DNA from: Sweltsa coloradensis
Taxonomy: Eukaryota > Arthropoda > Insecta > Plecoptera > Chloroperlidae
Assembly (NCBI GenBank): GCA_024449915.1
Contig: JAMZAV010000777.1
Location: 1-64,000 of the forward strand
Length of the DNA: 64,000 bases
Reading direction: 5' to 3'
Made by a program: the position numbers and the translations under genes. This document shows positions 22,485-33,625 of the stretch, one piece after another. The notes under the pieces were generated by a model. The model was not told where the DNA came from, did not search any database, and saw only the letters and a list, made by a program, of their open reading frames with translations. Every line of letters starts with the position of its first letter. Positions within the stretch are counted from its first letter, which is position 1.

Positions 22485-24493
22485 AAGAGGTCTTTATTTT
22501 CGACTTGGCGAAGTATGTATGTATTAATGTTATTTCAAATATTTAATTAACTGTAGTTCAATTGTTGTGTCTGCATCTATGTAATTAGATTTATTTTTTT
22601 GTCCTCCTTTGCAAATCAGTTTTTTTAAATTTAGAGAATAGACGTAAAATAAATAAATAAACAAATAAATAAAATAACTGCAATTCAACAAAATAATAAC
22701 ATATGCTAACAAATAATGAGAAGCACATTCTGCTTGAGGGTCGGATATTGTAAGTACTCTAGTGTAAAGTCTGTCTTCTGAGTGTAAATAATCCTTCCAG
22801 CATACAATAACAACAATACATTGATCAGGTGTACGTACTTACACCTAATCGATGGTTCATCATGTTATACGGGGCAATGAATTCGAATCACAAACCACAA
22901 ATCGTTACGGTTGACCGATTAACTTTCATTTTACGAGGCCAAGGCCGCAGACTTGTTATTTAACTGGAGGGACCACGGACGCAAAGAAAGCCGACCCACG
23001 AACTTATACAAGGGCTTACTAAATATGCGTAAACTGGAAAATGAGCTATTTAAGGTATATTGAGCCTGGCGGGTAAGAAAGTACACCATATAAAATGCAC
23101 AAGAGAAGTAGTCTATGTCATACAATTTCTCCTTGTTCTAGCCCCTATATGTACGGTCAATAATACTTTCTTTTTAATTTTCGTTCAGAATAATATATGA
23201 TGGATAATTTATATGTATTATGATGGTACCGCCATATGATAACTGCACAGCCTACGGCGTTCTCACAACTCTTACAAGTAGCACTCATACATTGCACGCA
23301 TCATTCATTGTAAATATGTCAACTTCAAAATGTATTGCTTTTGATTTAACAATTCGGAATCATCCTGGACATATATGAAAGTAAAATGAACTAGGGACTC
23401 AAAAGCAAAATGAACAACTCACGCATTATTATGTTTTTATATTTTGTGTAGGACTACTTAATATTTCATATCAATATATTTCATAATGGCAAAACATCTA
23501 GCCTCATGCACCCACACCGTGCTCTGTAGACAATTCTGTTGGACTAAATGAAAATCAACTAGTGGCAAAGTGTGTGAACCCAAGCTGATCGTTGTGTTTT
23601 TGCTCTAACAAGTTGTGCTTTTGTTGCGATTGGATACCAATCGTATTACAATTTTATGCAACCAAGACTCGACCCTAGAGTTCTGGCTACTACTATACTA
23701 CTTTGCTGTACCGAGATGTTGGAGCTATACAAAGTTGACTGTTGCAAGCGCATCATGTAAAATTCAAGTTGTATGGTGAAAGAATTACTTTTCGTAAAGC
23801 GTGAACATATCTTTCTTTATCTCCGCTTTTGTAACGCATGTATCTGAGAGCTTGCGCAACGGTGAAAAAAGTGCTAATGAAATATGGAATTATGTATATT
23901 TTTAACTTGAGGGACACAATTCATGATACGCACTCGCACACGCAAACACGAAACACAATTAATTTCCGCATAAGAAAGAACAATAGACACCAAATGCAAG
24001 ACTCTCGTTTCTCTATATTTAGATACGTATTAAAAATGAATTATAGAATAAACTATGTAAACTGTACCGTTCCTAACTGTGCATGTATGCTGTGTTAGGA
24101 AACAAGTCTCGTGCCTCTGCCAAGTGTAAGCCATGCATACACGAGAATGTAGGGGCCCAGAGCTCTGATTCTCTGCAAAGTTCCCACGTCACAGAAGATG
24201 CAGTTGCTCCTATTCGAACAAACACACATAGCGTGGGAGGGACGCTATCTGTCATCCGTATCTTATCACACGTGGGCTGGCCTGGCCCCGATCAAGTGTG
24301 GGGACGGTAAAACGTAACGTGTCACTGAGCAACAACAAAACATCGTAACAAACAAAGCCGGATGACCTCGTGGTTAAATTATGTGCTATTTGGTGCGTTG
24401 TTTGACTTTGATTATCATTTTCCAATAACTGTTTGATTTATGTTTATTCATAACAATCACACCATGTAGCAATTTGGTGAAGATTTGTTCTGT
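22485..24493. other. AT-rich stretch with no gene
   Basis: An AAAT-type run lies at about 22645-22675. A moderately GC-rich patch at about 24080-24310 has open frames on both strands (75 and 60 codons) but no motif I recognise. Nothing else. Confidence 0.4.
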
Positions 24494-24565
24494 GTCTTGA
24501 TAGCTCAATTAGTAGATATATGGTGCGTTAAGCCAGGAATTCTGGGTTCGATCCGCAGTCAGGGC
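24494..24565 (+). repeat. tRNA-like SINE head, 72 nt
   Basis: GTCTTGA at 24494-24500 can pair with TCAGGGC at 24559-24565 as a 7-bp acceptor-type stem, counting G-U pairs. TAGCTCAATTAGTAGA is a good box A and GGTTCGATCC a good box B in a T-arm-like stem. The D stem and anticodon stem do not fold well. A functional tRNA is unlikely; a SINE head or tRNA pseudogene is the better reading. Confidence 0.5.
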
Positions 24566-27056
24566 AAACTTAGAGAACTGTTACCATTCAATTACTATGT
24601 CCTCAACGCGGGCTTTTGCTTAAAAACCTTGTTTTCATAATCATATAGACCTACAGTTTGTCCTCAAGTATTTGTAGTGCAGTAACAAGATGATTTAACT
24701 ACCATTTCGCCATAATCCGAATATTGCATTTACGAGTGCAAAATATGTTGTTTTGAGCAACGTGATTAAATAAATCAAATACCAATAAACCATCTTGTTT
24801 CTTTCTTAAAATTCAATTGAGACATACTAAATGCAAATAGTGTTTTTGCATGGTATAGCCAAAATATTTGGTACGGTTGTGCGCGTAACGTGTATAATAG
24901 GGCGAAATATCGTTTTACAAGAATCTGGTTTGTGTGATTGTGGAATGTGGAGGTTAGTGCATAAATAAATATATTCACAGTTTGATACAAATGTGATTAT
25001 GTATATTATATTTTTGTTTTGCTTTCGTTTTCACGTTGGGCATCTTCAGGTCCCAACGAAACCAAAGATATTTTTTTATACTACAGGGTTCTTGTAACTG
25101 CGACTCCTTCGATATTTTCAATGTCATTTTACTTACGCCACACTACAACGAACACTGCTGCTGAATAAGGGAGTTTAGAAATACACCGATACCACAATAT
25201 TTCGACAAACGTGTTTAATATAACTGAATAATGTTTTTAAATGCCGGTCTAGTTGACAATTGCTGAGTTTGCCCAATAGTTGATTATGCGGGTGTGAAAA
25301 ATAAAGGTTTCATTAATTGTCAATCGACCATTTGTATTGATTAGTTCCAGCAGGTACCTAATTATTGTCCTAATTTTCATATATATTATATATTTTTATA
25401 AGGTGCTTTACGTGAGAATGAGTAAAGCTGGAGAAGCATGGTCATTTATTATAGCATCAAGTTTAAAGCCTCAAGTCACTCACTGGTCGTTTGAGTGAAT
25501 GTAGGAAGCAAGTGTAGGTTGAGGTGTTCTTCAATGTTACGTGTTTCCAGTTTGGAGGAGGAATTATACCAGCAATCGCGAAGCATCTCAAACGTATCGC
25601 ATTCGTAGGCATATTGACGTAATAATTACTTCAGTAACTACCTGACCGTAACTAATGTAGGGTTCGAATCTTTATGCCCTAAAAGGAGCCTAATAGGACT
25701 GTGGGCTTGTTGCCCTCAAAACTTGATAGAATAATTGTCATTTGTTAATGATTGCTCCTTTTAATAAAGACATTATTTTTTATTGTGGGTTACGTATAGT
25801 GTGAGTTGCGGCTCTTCGGACTCCATTCAGCTAATAATGTGTTTCGATATTGCGGAAATAATATTCACAACGGTGCTTTTCTCTCTACTTCTTTCTGAGA
25901 AAAGCCTTGATAAAACCTTCAGCAGCATTGCCTGTTGCGGGGATCGAACACGCAAGCTCTCGAATATACCTAGCTAGATGCAGTGTTGACATTACAACAA
26001 GCTGACGCAAAACGTTTAGTTATTCTCTGTTTGCATAAAGACGACATGTTATCAAGCGCCTCTGAGTTCAACAAATTCTCAATCAATCCATATTAATTTA
26101 CTTTAGCAATTTATTATACCTGTATCGTGTAATAAGACCTAATTCTTGTCAACAACAACTAAAGTATCATTGACATGATGAGTATCAATGACACCATAGG
26201 TTGCACAATACGCAGGATTAATCTGATTCGAGGGATCATGCATGGTTTCGAATACCTCTCTAGCAGCAGTCCTAACTGAAAGTTTTCCCGGGGTTTTCTT
26301 CAGTCATGAAGGCATATTCGGGGATTGATTCTCTTACACATTCATATGATATTCCCTTCATAAAAACCCTAACATCCTTATAACGTAAAGCTATATTCAC
26401 CTGAAGTCTGTCGCAGAGTGTAAAACTGATGTGTATAGACTGTATACCCTACAGTGGACATCTTTACGAACAAGTTTTCATGCACTGCATAGCATTCTAC
26501 AATCACAGGCCTATACTACAATCTACTAACGAAAAAATAAATTACCTTGTATCAACAATATGTACAAACCAGCCAATACCTTTTTTCACTTATGATATAA
26601 TTTTTGTCCTGTAGACAGACTGGAGGTGGTCCTTTTGTATGTTCAAGTGAAAATGCAAAAGAGCGGGCACCAAATACAAAGCATATATATTTAACGTTTA
26701 TTTATTAAAAGAAGTAAGAACACCTATTAACACAGTAAGACATACACAACATAGTAGACAGTAGTACTTGAATATACAACGAGAAAAACAATGAGAGCTG
26801 TGTGAACTTTTAGACCTCTCTGTCACATAAAGAACTTAAAATGAATTTAACTTTAATTTATATTTGCAATTAAGTCTCATTTCTCTTAATCACTATTATA
26901 ATATAATGATGAAAGACGTGGATACTTTGACAGTGGTCGCAAATTTTGTCTATGTCTACACTACAAATTTTGTAAATTACCAATAACAGAAAAAAAGAAA
27001 AAAGTTAACTTTTTTACAATTTCGCTGCAATATAATATCTTTGTATAAATCAATCA
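24566..27056. other. AT-rich stretch with one minus-strand tRNA-like remnant
   Basis: On the minus strand at about 25922-25975, TAGCTAGGTATAT resembles box A and GTGTTCGATCCCCGC resembles box B, so another SINE piece is likely. GGGTTCGAATC at 25651 is a further isolated box B look-alike. No gene is visible. Confidence 0.4.
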
Positions 27057-27809
27057 TTGGATGAGCGTAGCGAGCGAAGCGAAGATTCCATTTCACTACA
27101 CTGGAGAAAAAAATCCGGAATGTTTTTTTTTTTTTTGTATTTTTGGCTGTTTGTTAACACGATTCCGGCTAAACCGATACTCCAATTGCGATGAAATTTT
27201 ATGGAGGCCTTTGAAATCTCTGAACTTAGAACTGCCACGTTTTTGAGCGCAATCGAAAAATTATTTCTAATGAAAATCGCAAATTTACGATTTTTTTTCA
27301 ATTTTTAAAAAATTTCTTCGACTTATAACATCTACATGCTTAATCCGATTTTAATGATTTTTTTTGCAGAACCCTCATTTTATGAATTAAGATATTCGTG
27401 TGAAATTTGAGAACAATTGAAAAATTATTTCTTTTGAAAATCGAAATTTTACGGGTTTTTTCTTTTTTTTAACAATTCTTTCACTTATAACACCCTCATG
27501 CATTATCTTATTGTAATGATTTTTTTACAGAACCTTAATTTTATGAATTATTATATTCGTGTAAAATTTGAGCGCAAATCGAATAATTATTTGTTATGAA
27601 AATAGCAATTTTACGATTTTTTTCTTTTTTAAAATTACGATTAAGAAAAATAAAGAATAAAGTTAATTTTTTATTTAATTAATTTATTTTAAAAATCGAC
27701 TTTAGTAATATTTTTTTTCACAAACAACAGAAAATCTGCATAACACATGGCAGGTCAATGCACCAATTACGCTCATCCAACAACGCGGCGGACTTAAGCG
27801 TTTTCCTTG
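27057..27809 (+). mobile_element. Helentron-like family B, copy B2 (both ends present)
   Basis: The 5' end is TTGGATGAGCGTAGCGAGCG. The 3' end has ACGCTCATCCAACAACGCGG, then AAGCGTTTTCCTTG followed by T. AACGC and GCGTT can form the terminal hairpin; the expected CTAG is here CTTG. GGATGAGCG at the start and CGCTCATCC inside the 3' end form the asymmetric inverted repeat. The interior shows at least three diverged blocks built round GAAAATTATTT and ATTTTACG. No coding capacity. Confidence 0.75.
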
Positions 27810-27831
27810 TATTATTGGTGAGCCAATTGAG

Positions 27832-27900
27832 GTAGCTCATACGTTAAGCGTGACACTGTTTCGGGAGGTAATCGGTTCGATTTCCGCCTCTTATCAGCCC
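27832..27900 (+). repeat. SINE-like tRNA-derived piece beside the B2 element
   Basis: GAGGTAGCTCATACGTTAAG is box A-like and GGTTCGATTTC is box B-like, about 35 bases apart. It starts some 20 bases after the B2 end. The cloverleaf is not intact. Confidence 0.4.
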
Positions 27901-28524
27901 TTAAGGTATTTCCAAAGTTTAAAAGAATGGACTGCTGTTCGGGTATATGATCCTATAATGTAGCCCTAACCAGGGCATCTCTCCCAACTATCACACCATG
28001 GCACCTAATTACTAATTAGTCAAGCAAGTCGTCCCAAGACACATTTCGTACTTACAATCAAAGCAAAGCTGACCACAAAGCATAATGCACACATAATGCC
28101 ATCAGTTGCAGTCTTCTAGTGTTCTTCTCTAGAACGCAGCTGCACTCATACCACAAACAAAACACCTTATGCCACCAGCTGTTTAGGGAGATACTGAAAT
28201 ACGAGGGGAACTGGATGCATTGTTTACCTCACCTACACTTGGTGAGTTCAAGTCTCAGCATCTTAACTTTGTAACAGTCAGTGGCCTACTTGGATTTGTA
28301 CACTAAAGAAAAGTATGCTGGTTTCTAACAAAACTACTTTAAAGTTTAAACGATATAAAATTTGGGAATCTTACTACATATTTAATTTTTGAAGTAAACT
28401 TTCTGAATAATAAATCGCATATTATCCTCTTATTTGGACATACAAGATAAAAATTTATGTTTATTATACAATGAAAGAAATCAAAACAGTACAATATAAT
28501 TCGAAATGGTAATAAACCCCTTTT
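27901..28524. other. Stretch with no feature seen
   Basis: No open frame above 75 codons and no repeat that I can detect. Confidence 0.4.
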
Positions 28525-28838
28525 CAGTGGCGTAACTATAGCCCTTGTTTTTTGGGGGGTCAAACAATTTCGTAACCAAGAACATTAGTATGTATCCAGG
28601 TTCAGTGGAAGGTCTGGGTTTCACAGCTCCAGATTTTTTTTTTTTAATTTTAACATAGCAAATGGTGGTATTTTAATAGGTTTTAGAGTGGTTTCGTCGA
28701 TAATTTTAAAGTTGTGAGTCAGTTTTATGTTATTGTCAGTTTACAAAATCTTGACACAAAATTGTGCCCCCCCCCCCCTTCTCTGACCAAATTCGGCAAT
28801 CGCCCCCCACCTCTTTCCCCCCCGTAGTTACGCCACTG
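28525..28838. mobile_element. hAT-like MITE, 314 bp
   Basis: Perfect 14-bp terminal inverted repeats: CAGTGGCGTAACTA at the left and TAGTTACGCCACTG at the right. The ends have the CA...TG form and CAGTGGCGTA type common in hAT elements. Flanking octamers CCCCTTTT and CCTTTTTC match at five of eight. G- and C-runs lie just inside each end. Non-coding. Confidence 0.8.
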
Positions 28839-29384
28839 CCTTTTTCCACCTGTTTAGTTAAAAGTGTTTCAATCATCGAATACAAGCCAACATTCAAGCC
28901 CTTTTTTTAACTAATATGAAACTTGAATTATATATAAGGTTCGTTCCGTCATATTCCCAAGCCTATCTTACAAACTTACATAACCGTTATTTACAAGGTG
29001 AGTCTTTGCGTTGTCTATTGCACAGATATCATTATCTGTGTCTACAGTAGCCCGGTACACGCACTCTGGTATGGTACACACATTGTAAGCAACAATCTAC
29101 AGTTTTATGTAAATTATGTGAATCTGTTTGTAGGATGGTCTTGATTACTATTTAATTACAAAGAACTAGCTTACGAAGCACTTCCCCGTTGTGGTTGGTA
29201 AGGTAACAGTATCAAATTAACATTTGAATAACAAAATAATACTGTTAATGAAAAATGTATTCATCAATATAGTATTTGAGTGACCATACTCGATGGTAGT
29301 GCTGAAGCAATGCGCTGTTCTACATCCACGTGTTTCAGTCGTTACAGGAGGATACTAATCCATATGTCATGTCAATCACTTGCA
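28839..29384. other. Stretch with no feature seen
   Basis: AT-rich; nothing recognisable on either strand. Confidence 0.4.
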
Positions 29385-29450
29385 AATCATTCTAGTGTGT
29401 GGCACCAGGGGTCGTGGTTGTGGGTTCGTTTCCCGCGTAATACTTGTATA
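29385..29450 (+). repeat. SINE-like tRNA-derived piece
   Basis: GTGGGTTCGTTTCCCGC forms a convincing T-arm with box B GGTTCGTTTCC. The upstream half is not clearly tRNA-like. It sits just left of the inverted-repeat element at 29475. Confidence 0.4.
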
Positions 29451-29474
29451 ACACACATGAACATGGATGGAATA

Positions 29475-30015
29475 GATCACACTAAAAAACATTACAAGGT
29501 CACTTACATAAAAACAATGCGAATTTTCGAGTAACACTTCCTTACTCCTTCCTCAAGCAGAGGCTAACTGACGTGTGCGCTCTTCTCTCCCTTTGGCTGC
29601 GGGCAGGTTTAATGTTGACAGGGAGGGGTGGCTGCGCGCTCTGTGACGTCTGGTCGAATTATCGGATCCACATCGGGTTTAAAACAACGACGCTGGCTGA
29701 CAGGGGGGTTTGCTGCATGCCATCACAGCAGCCTCCTTTTTTTTCTCTTGAAGACTCTTTTCTGATAGAAGGGCCCGGGGTTTTTTCCACATGATCATGT
29801 GTGAAAATTTCCTCCGTGGTTTGCGATAAGGGAATTCTGTGCATTGGAGTTACGTTTCGTTGGTGCTCTGTCAAACAACGTTGAGGGGGCTTTGGTTTCA
29901 CCTGTAAAGAGCGCACGGACGTCAGTTAGCTCTGCTTGAGGAGAGTATGATGGTTACTCGAAAATTCGCATTGTTTATGTAGTGCCTGTTAATGTTTTTT
30001 AGTGTGTGTTCGTAT
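29475..30015. mobile_element. Inverted-repeat element with arms of about 110 bp
   Basis: Left arm 29475-29586 and right arm 29903-30015 are reverse complements with few mismatches. Shared blocks are CACTAAAAAACATTA, ACAATGCGAATTTTCGAGTA, CTCAAGCAGAG and GCTAACTGACG. The 14-mer CATGAACATGGATG stands at 29456 and again at 30050 in direct orientation, possibly a target duplication. The core is GC-rich with a CACATGATCATGTG palindrome at 29788-29801. No recognisable coding. Class unknown. Confidence 0.6.
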
Positions 30016-30195
30016 TCTATTCTTCGGGTTCATAAGCTTTCCATAGCGTCATGAACATGGATGTTTTATTGTTTGTCCTTGATCCTCATTTATCATTCAT
30101 CGTTTCGAGTAACAATATTGCATTGATGTTATGTGCATGACAGAAAATCCTCGGATAATCTCAGTCCATGCAGATCCTATTCACTATATTGAACG

Positions 30196-30300
30196 GATAA
30201 ATAAATAAATAAATAAATTCGTATTTAGAGTCTACCCACTCAGTCATAAACCGATTCTTAGTGGGGGACAGTAAACAAAAGCGACCAAGCCAACCCTGTA
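30196..30300 (-). repeat. Family J retroposon tail with (AAAT)n, copy J1
   Basis: (AAAT)n is followed by TATTTAGAGTCTACCCACTC, then AGTGGGGGAC and AAAGCGACCAAGC. The same block lies at 57586-57684, where it interrupts a family A element. Read on the minus strand it ends in TAGACTCTAAATA and (ATTT)n, like the 3' tail of a non-LTR retroposon. Confidence 0.6.
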
Positions 30301-30388
30301 GGCCCCGACGCGATCGACGATCGACGACACAACATACAGTGTTAAATTTTATGACCCTTCATCATGCATCACTTCTTTACTATAATTA

Positions 30389-30730
30389 GATGAGCGAAGT
30401 GAAGATTCCATTTCACTACACTGGAGAAAGAAATTCGGAATGTTTTTCTATTTTTCTTTCTTTTTTTTTCTTTTTTTCTGTTTGTATTTTTGTGTTTGTT
30501 AACACGATTTCGGCTAAACCAATACTCCAATTGCGATGAAATTTTTGAAGGCCTTCGATATCTCTAAACTTAGAACTGCCAAGTTTTTGAGCGCAATCGA
30601 AAAATTATTTCTCATAAAAATCGCAATTTTACGATTTGTTTCGATTTTAAAAAATAAAATATATCGACTTATAACACCTACATGCTTTATCCGATTGTAA
30701 TGATTATTCCACAGAACCTTAATTTATGAA
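30389..30730 (+). mobile_element. Helentron-like family B, copy B3 (truncated)
   Basis: It starts GATGAGCGAAGTGAAGATTC and runs through the GGCTAAACCAATACTCCAAT and GAAATTTTTGAAGGCC blocks of family B. It is cut at about 30730, where an oppositely oriented family C end begins with CTAGG. Confidence 0.65.
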
Positions 30731-30842
30731 CTAGGAAACGCTCAGTTGGACGCGTTGTTGAGCGAGCACCGTACGTGCAACACGACCCGAGTACGCATTC
30801 CCATGATGTTACATACCAATAATCTTATCTTGACCAATTAGT
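30731..30842 (-). mobile_element. Helentron-like family C, copy C3 (partial)
   Basis: It begins CTAGGAAACGC with GCGTTGTTGAGCGAGCACCG, then CGTGCAACACGACCCGAGTA and CATTCCCATGATGTTACATA, as in the two family C copies at 56.9 and 57.2 kb. It stops after about 110 bases. Confidence 0.65.
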
Positions 30843-31068
30843 GAATGAAAGAAATCCTCGGAATCTCATCCATGCAGACCATTAGACTATATTAAACGCA
30901 TAATTGAAATACTATTTATTTAAACAACATCAGTTAACCGATTCTTAGTGTGGTACTAAAAAAAGGACTAAGCCAACCTGAGGCCACTGAGACGACTTCG
31001 TACGATGAGAAAACGTTACAGTTGTTAATTTTTATACCCTTCATTATGGCTCACTCTTTCTAGCTAAA

Positions 31069-31430
31069 TTGGATGGACGAAGTGAGAATCTTTCACTAGC
31101 ACCCTGCAAAAAAAATCGGAACATTTTTTTTTTTTTTTTTTTTTTTTTTGTTTTATTTTTTGTTTAATACGATTTCGGCTTTAAACCAATACTCCGATGC
31201 GATGAACTTTCCTAGGGAAGTTCAGTATTCTAAACTTTAGAACTGCCAGAGATTGGCGACTGACGAAAATTTTCTCATAAAAATCACAATTTTACGATTG
31301 TCGATTTTTAACCATATTCGACTTATAACACAACATGCTTTATCCGATTGTATATTATTCAGAACCTTTAGTAATAAAAAATTATTCCGTGTGAATTGGT
31401 GGAGCGCGATCGAAAAATTATTTCCGTTAC
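31069..31430 (+). mobile_element. Helentron-like family B, copy B4 (noisy, truncated)
   Basis: Diverged start (TTGGATGGACGAAGTGAG), a long T run at about 31119-31149, then GATTTCGGC, CCAATACTCCGATGC and ACTGCCAGA-type blocks of family B with many small indels. It runs into the family F copy at 31431. Confidence 0.55.
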
Positions 31431-31590
31431 TCGTGGTGGAGGTGCCGCGTACCGGAAATTACCCTAAAATATTTAAGTCCCGAACCATTCTAACCTTGTT
31501 GAAGGGAAAAACGCATGTCAACAGGTGGTCGTGTTCGTTTGTAACCGTGAAACGTGATACACGCACAGACGGACAGACAAGTAGGTGATG
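31431..31590 (+). repeat. Short repeat, family F copy 2
   Basis: GTGGTGGAGGTGCCGCGTAC is followed by TTGTTGAAGGGAAAAACGCA and a GTGATACACGCACAGACGG block, the order seen at 13776-13945. Non-coding. Confidence 0.5.
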
Positions 31591-31857
31591 CTTAGTGTTT
31601 TATTTTATTTGTTTTTTTCGTTTCTTTTCTCATCAGCGATGTCAATTTAGAAATGAAATAAATGTCATGAGATTGATTCACTCCACGTGACATAGAACCA
31701 ATACCAACTGACAAGATAAGACTCGAACCTAGACGAGCTCGGTTTATGTTTATCAGACCTATGAATGAGAAGGAAGCACAACTAGCCCGCCCGGCCGGCA
31801 CCGCAATGATAAATTAATATACTTACACTCTTAATTGCTCCCGTGTTACTCCGTGCT

Positions 31858-31930
31858 ACACTGGTAGCTCAGCTGGTCTGAAGATAACGGCGCCCGGGAG
31901 GTCGGCATCGCACACGCCGGTCCGCGGGAC
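31858..31930 (+). repeat. SINE-like tRNA-derived piece
   Basis: CTGGTAGCTCAGCTGGTCTG is a strong box A region. The expected box B about 35-40 bases on is degraded (GGTCGGCATCGCACACGCC). Probably a decayed tRNA-derived SINE. Confidence 0.4.
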
Positions 31931-32581
31931 ACTGGAGTGCTCCCGGTAGCTGGACTAACACAATGTCAGCCATGAATCCCTTGGAAATATCCAAGAACAA
32001 TGTCCACTTGTCGATTTAAGGGACGGTAGCTTTTTACTGTCTATAGCTAGAAACGTGCAAATTATTTTTTTTACGTATTCTCTGCTATATGGTATAAAGA
32101 AAAGTGTACAACATGAAGGAAACGTTTATAGATTAGTCTGCGTAGAAATAGAAACAACAAATCTAAATATCTACCGTCCCATTTGGTCCCCCCCCTCCCC
32201 CCCCCGTTTGCTGTTTTAGTCCCGGAGGAGGTTTAGTGAGATCATTTTAAGCCTAAATTGCAGTTTGGCACTGACTAATCTTTTGTTCAATTAAATTTAC
32301 GTCTAAGCAATTATTCACGCATGTTTTTTTAATTCGAAATTAAGTATTATCAAATTCTTACTTCCGTGCCAATTTGTTTTTTGTTAGCTTGTTATAACCA
32401 ATGACTAGTCATGTTACTGTAAGTCAGCGATGAGTTATATGATTAAAATTATTGAAAATAAACAACAACTGAAATTCCTTCAGTCGTTCAGTCATGGGTA
32501 TGTTTTGGATCAAAGTTCCCAAAGGTACCAACATAAATTTCTGCCCCGATATTTTGGCTCGCGTTATTGTATACCACACAT
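31931..32581. other. Stretch with no feature seen
   Basis: A short C-rich run lies near 32189-32209. The rest is AT-rich without recognisable content. Confidence 0.4.
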
Positions 32582-32987
32582 AACAAAAACTTGTAAAAAT
32601 AAAGCCAAACCTTACACACTCAAAAGAAATGAGATCTAAAAAAAGGGCCAAGCTCATTTTCCCTTCCACATTTGCGCATTCTTAATTCATAATCGTACAT
32701 AGTCGTACATAACCGTAACAACATCCTTGAAAATCTTGGCAAAATAGAATTTGCAACTATTAATTTAAACGTAATAGTTCATCCTAATTCTTTTTTTCTA
32801 ATTAATTTTAACGTAATGGTCATGCAAGTTCTATTTTGCCAAGCTTTTCAAGGATGTTGTTACGGGACACTGTACGTTTATGAATTAAGAATGCGCAAAT
32901 GTGGAAGGGTAGATGAGCTTGGCCCTTTTTTTAGATCTCATTTCTTTTGAGTGTGTAAGGTTTGGCTGTATTTTTACAAGTTTTTGT
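32582..32987. repeat. Family H palindrome, arms about 190 bp
   Basis: The left arm (AACAAAAACTTGTAAAAATA, CACTCAAAAGAAATGAGATC, AAGGGCCAAGCTCA, CACATTTGCGCATTCTTAAT, AACAACATCCTTGAAAA) returns in reverse order and complement on the right, about an AT-rich centre near 32785. Arms are roughly 90 percent alike by eye. Part of the same sequence occurs as a single arm at 59440-59640. Frames here are antisense pairs of each other and not genes. Confidence 0.85.
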
Positions 32988-33189
32988 AATGTGTGGGATC
33001 TCATTACTTTTTCAAGTTCCATTGCAAAATTATTTGTTAAAATAATAATTTTATCAAAGACGATTTAATTGCTATGATATTACCAAATAACAATAGAATG
33101 AAAAAATATAGTGGTCCAAAGACTTGCTTTTTGTAAACAATGTAGGCGATTATTGTCACGTTAACTATAGTTACTTGTTGATTGTATGC

Positions 33190-33335
33190 CTGTATAAGGC
33201 TTATTTTAAAACCTTTTTTTTGGAATCCTTCCAGCAATTTTTTTTTTCAAAAGGAATTACATCACTACTACCTTAATGTCCATGTAAAATATGAACGTTG
33301 TAGCCCCACTTGTTTGGTCAGAACCGCTGGGAAAT
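33190..33335 (-). mobile_element. Helentron-like family A, fragment A3
   Basis: An internal piece of family A: CTTTCAAAAGG-like, ACATCACTACTACCTTAATG, TATGAACGTTGTAGCCCCAC, TTGTTTGGTCAGAA. Both termini are missing. It lies between the H palindrome and the H 3' end. Confidence 0.6.
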
Positions 33336-33339
33336 TGGA

Positions 33340-33625
33340 ACTGACGAATTAGACAGTAGTAGCCAGTAGTAACTAACATCCTTAACGTGATTTTGAGCAT
33401 GTTTCAAGTCATTTTTTCACCAAGAAGGAATGTTCGTACACCAACCAAATTTGGCATGTGTTGTCAGGTACCCAAATCCCCTTGATTTTGATAGTTTTTA
33501 AGTTCACATCACGTTTCATGATGGCTGGGTGACACCTCGAAATCTACCCAACTCTGCTTGCTGTATAAGGTGCCCGAGTGTGTAGCGCACCGCGGCTTGG
33601 CTGTGGCGCCCTAACGGGCACCTAG
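33340..33625 (+). repeat. Family H body and hairpin-ended 3' terminus
   Basis: Blocks AAGTTCACATCACGTTTCAT, GCTGGGTGACACCTCG and AAGGTGCCCGAGTGTGTAGC are shared with 59690-59834. The end is GGCGCCC-TAAC-GGGCACC, a hairpin with one mismatch, followed at once by TAG to give CTAG, then AT in both copies. This resembles rolling-circle 3' ends, but the base after CTAG is A, unlike families A-C. Confidence 0.6.

Larger units (their letters stand above)
30136..31440 (+). repeat. Tandem segmental duplication, about 707-bp offset
   Basis: Landmarks in the first unit recur in order in the second, starting at 30843: GAAATCCTCGGA, CCATGCAGA, ACCGATTCTTAGTG, CCAAGCCAACC-like, CCCTTCAT, then the family B head. 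Unit one carries (AAAT)n, a family J tail, B3 and C3. Unit two carries diverged J and B4 pieces and lacks the (AAAT)n. The second copy has more indels. Confidence 0.65.

Noticed and set aside
24494..24565. Functional tRNA gene
   Set aside because: Boxes A and B and the acceptor stem are good, but the D and anticodon stems do not pair; a SINE head or pseudogene fits better.
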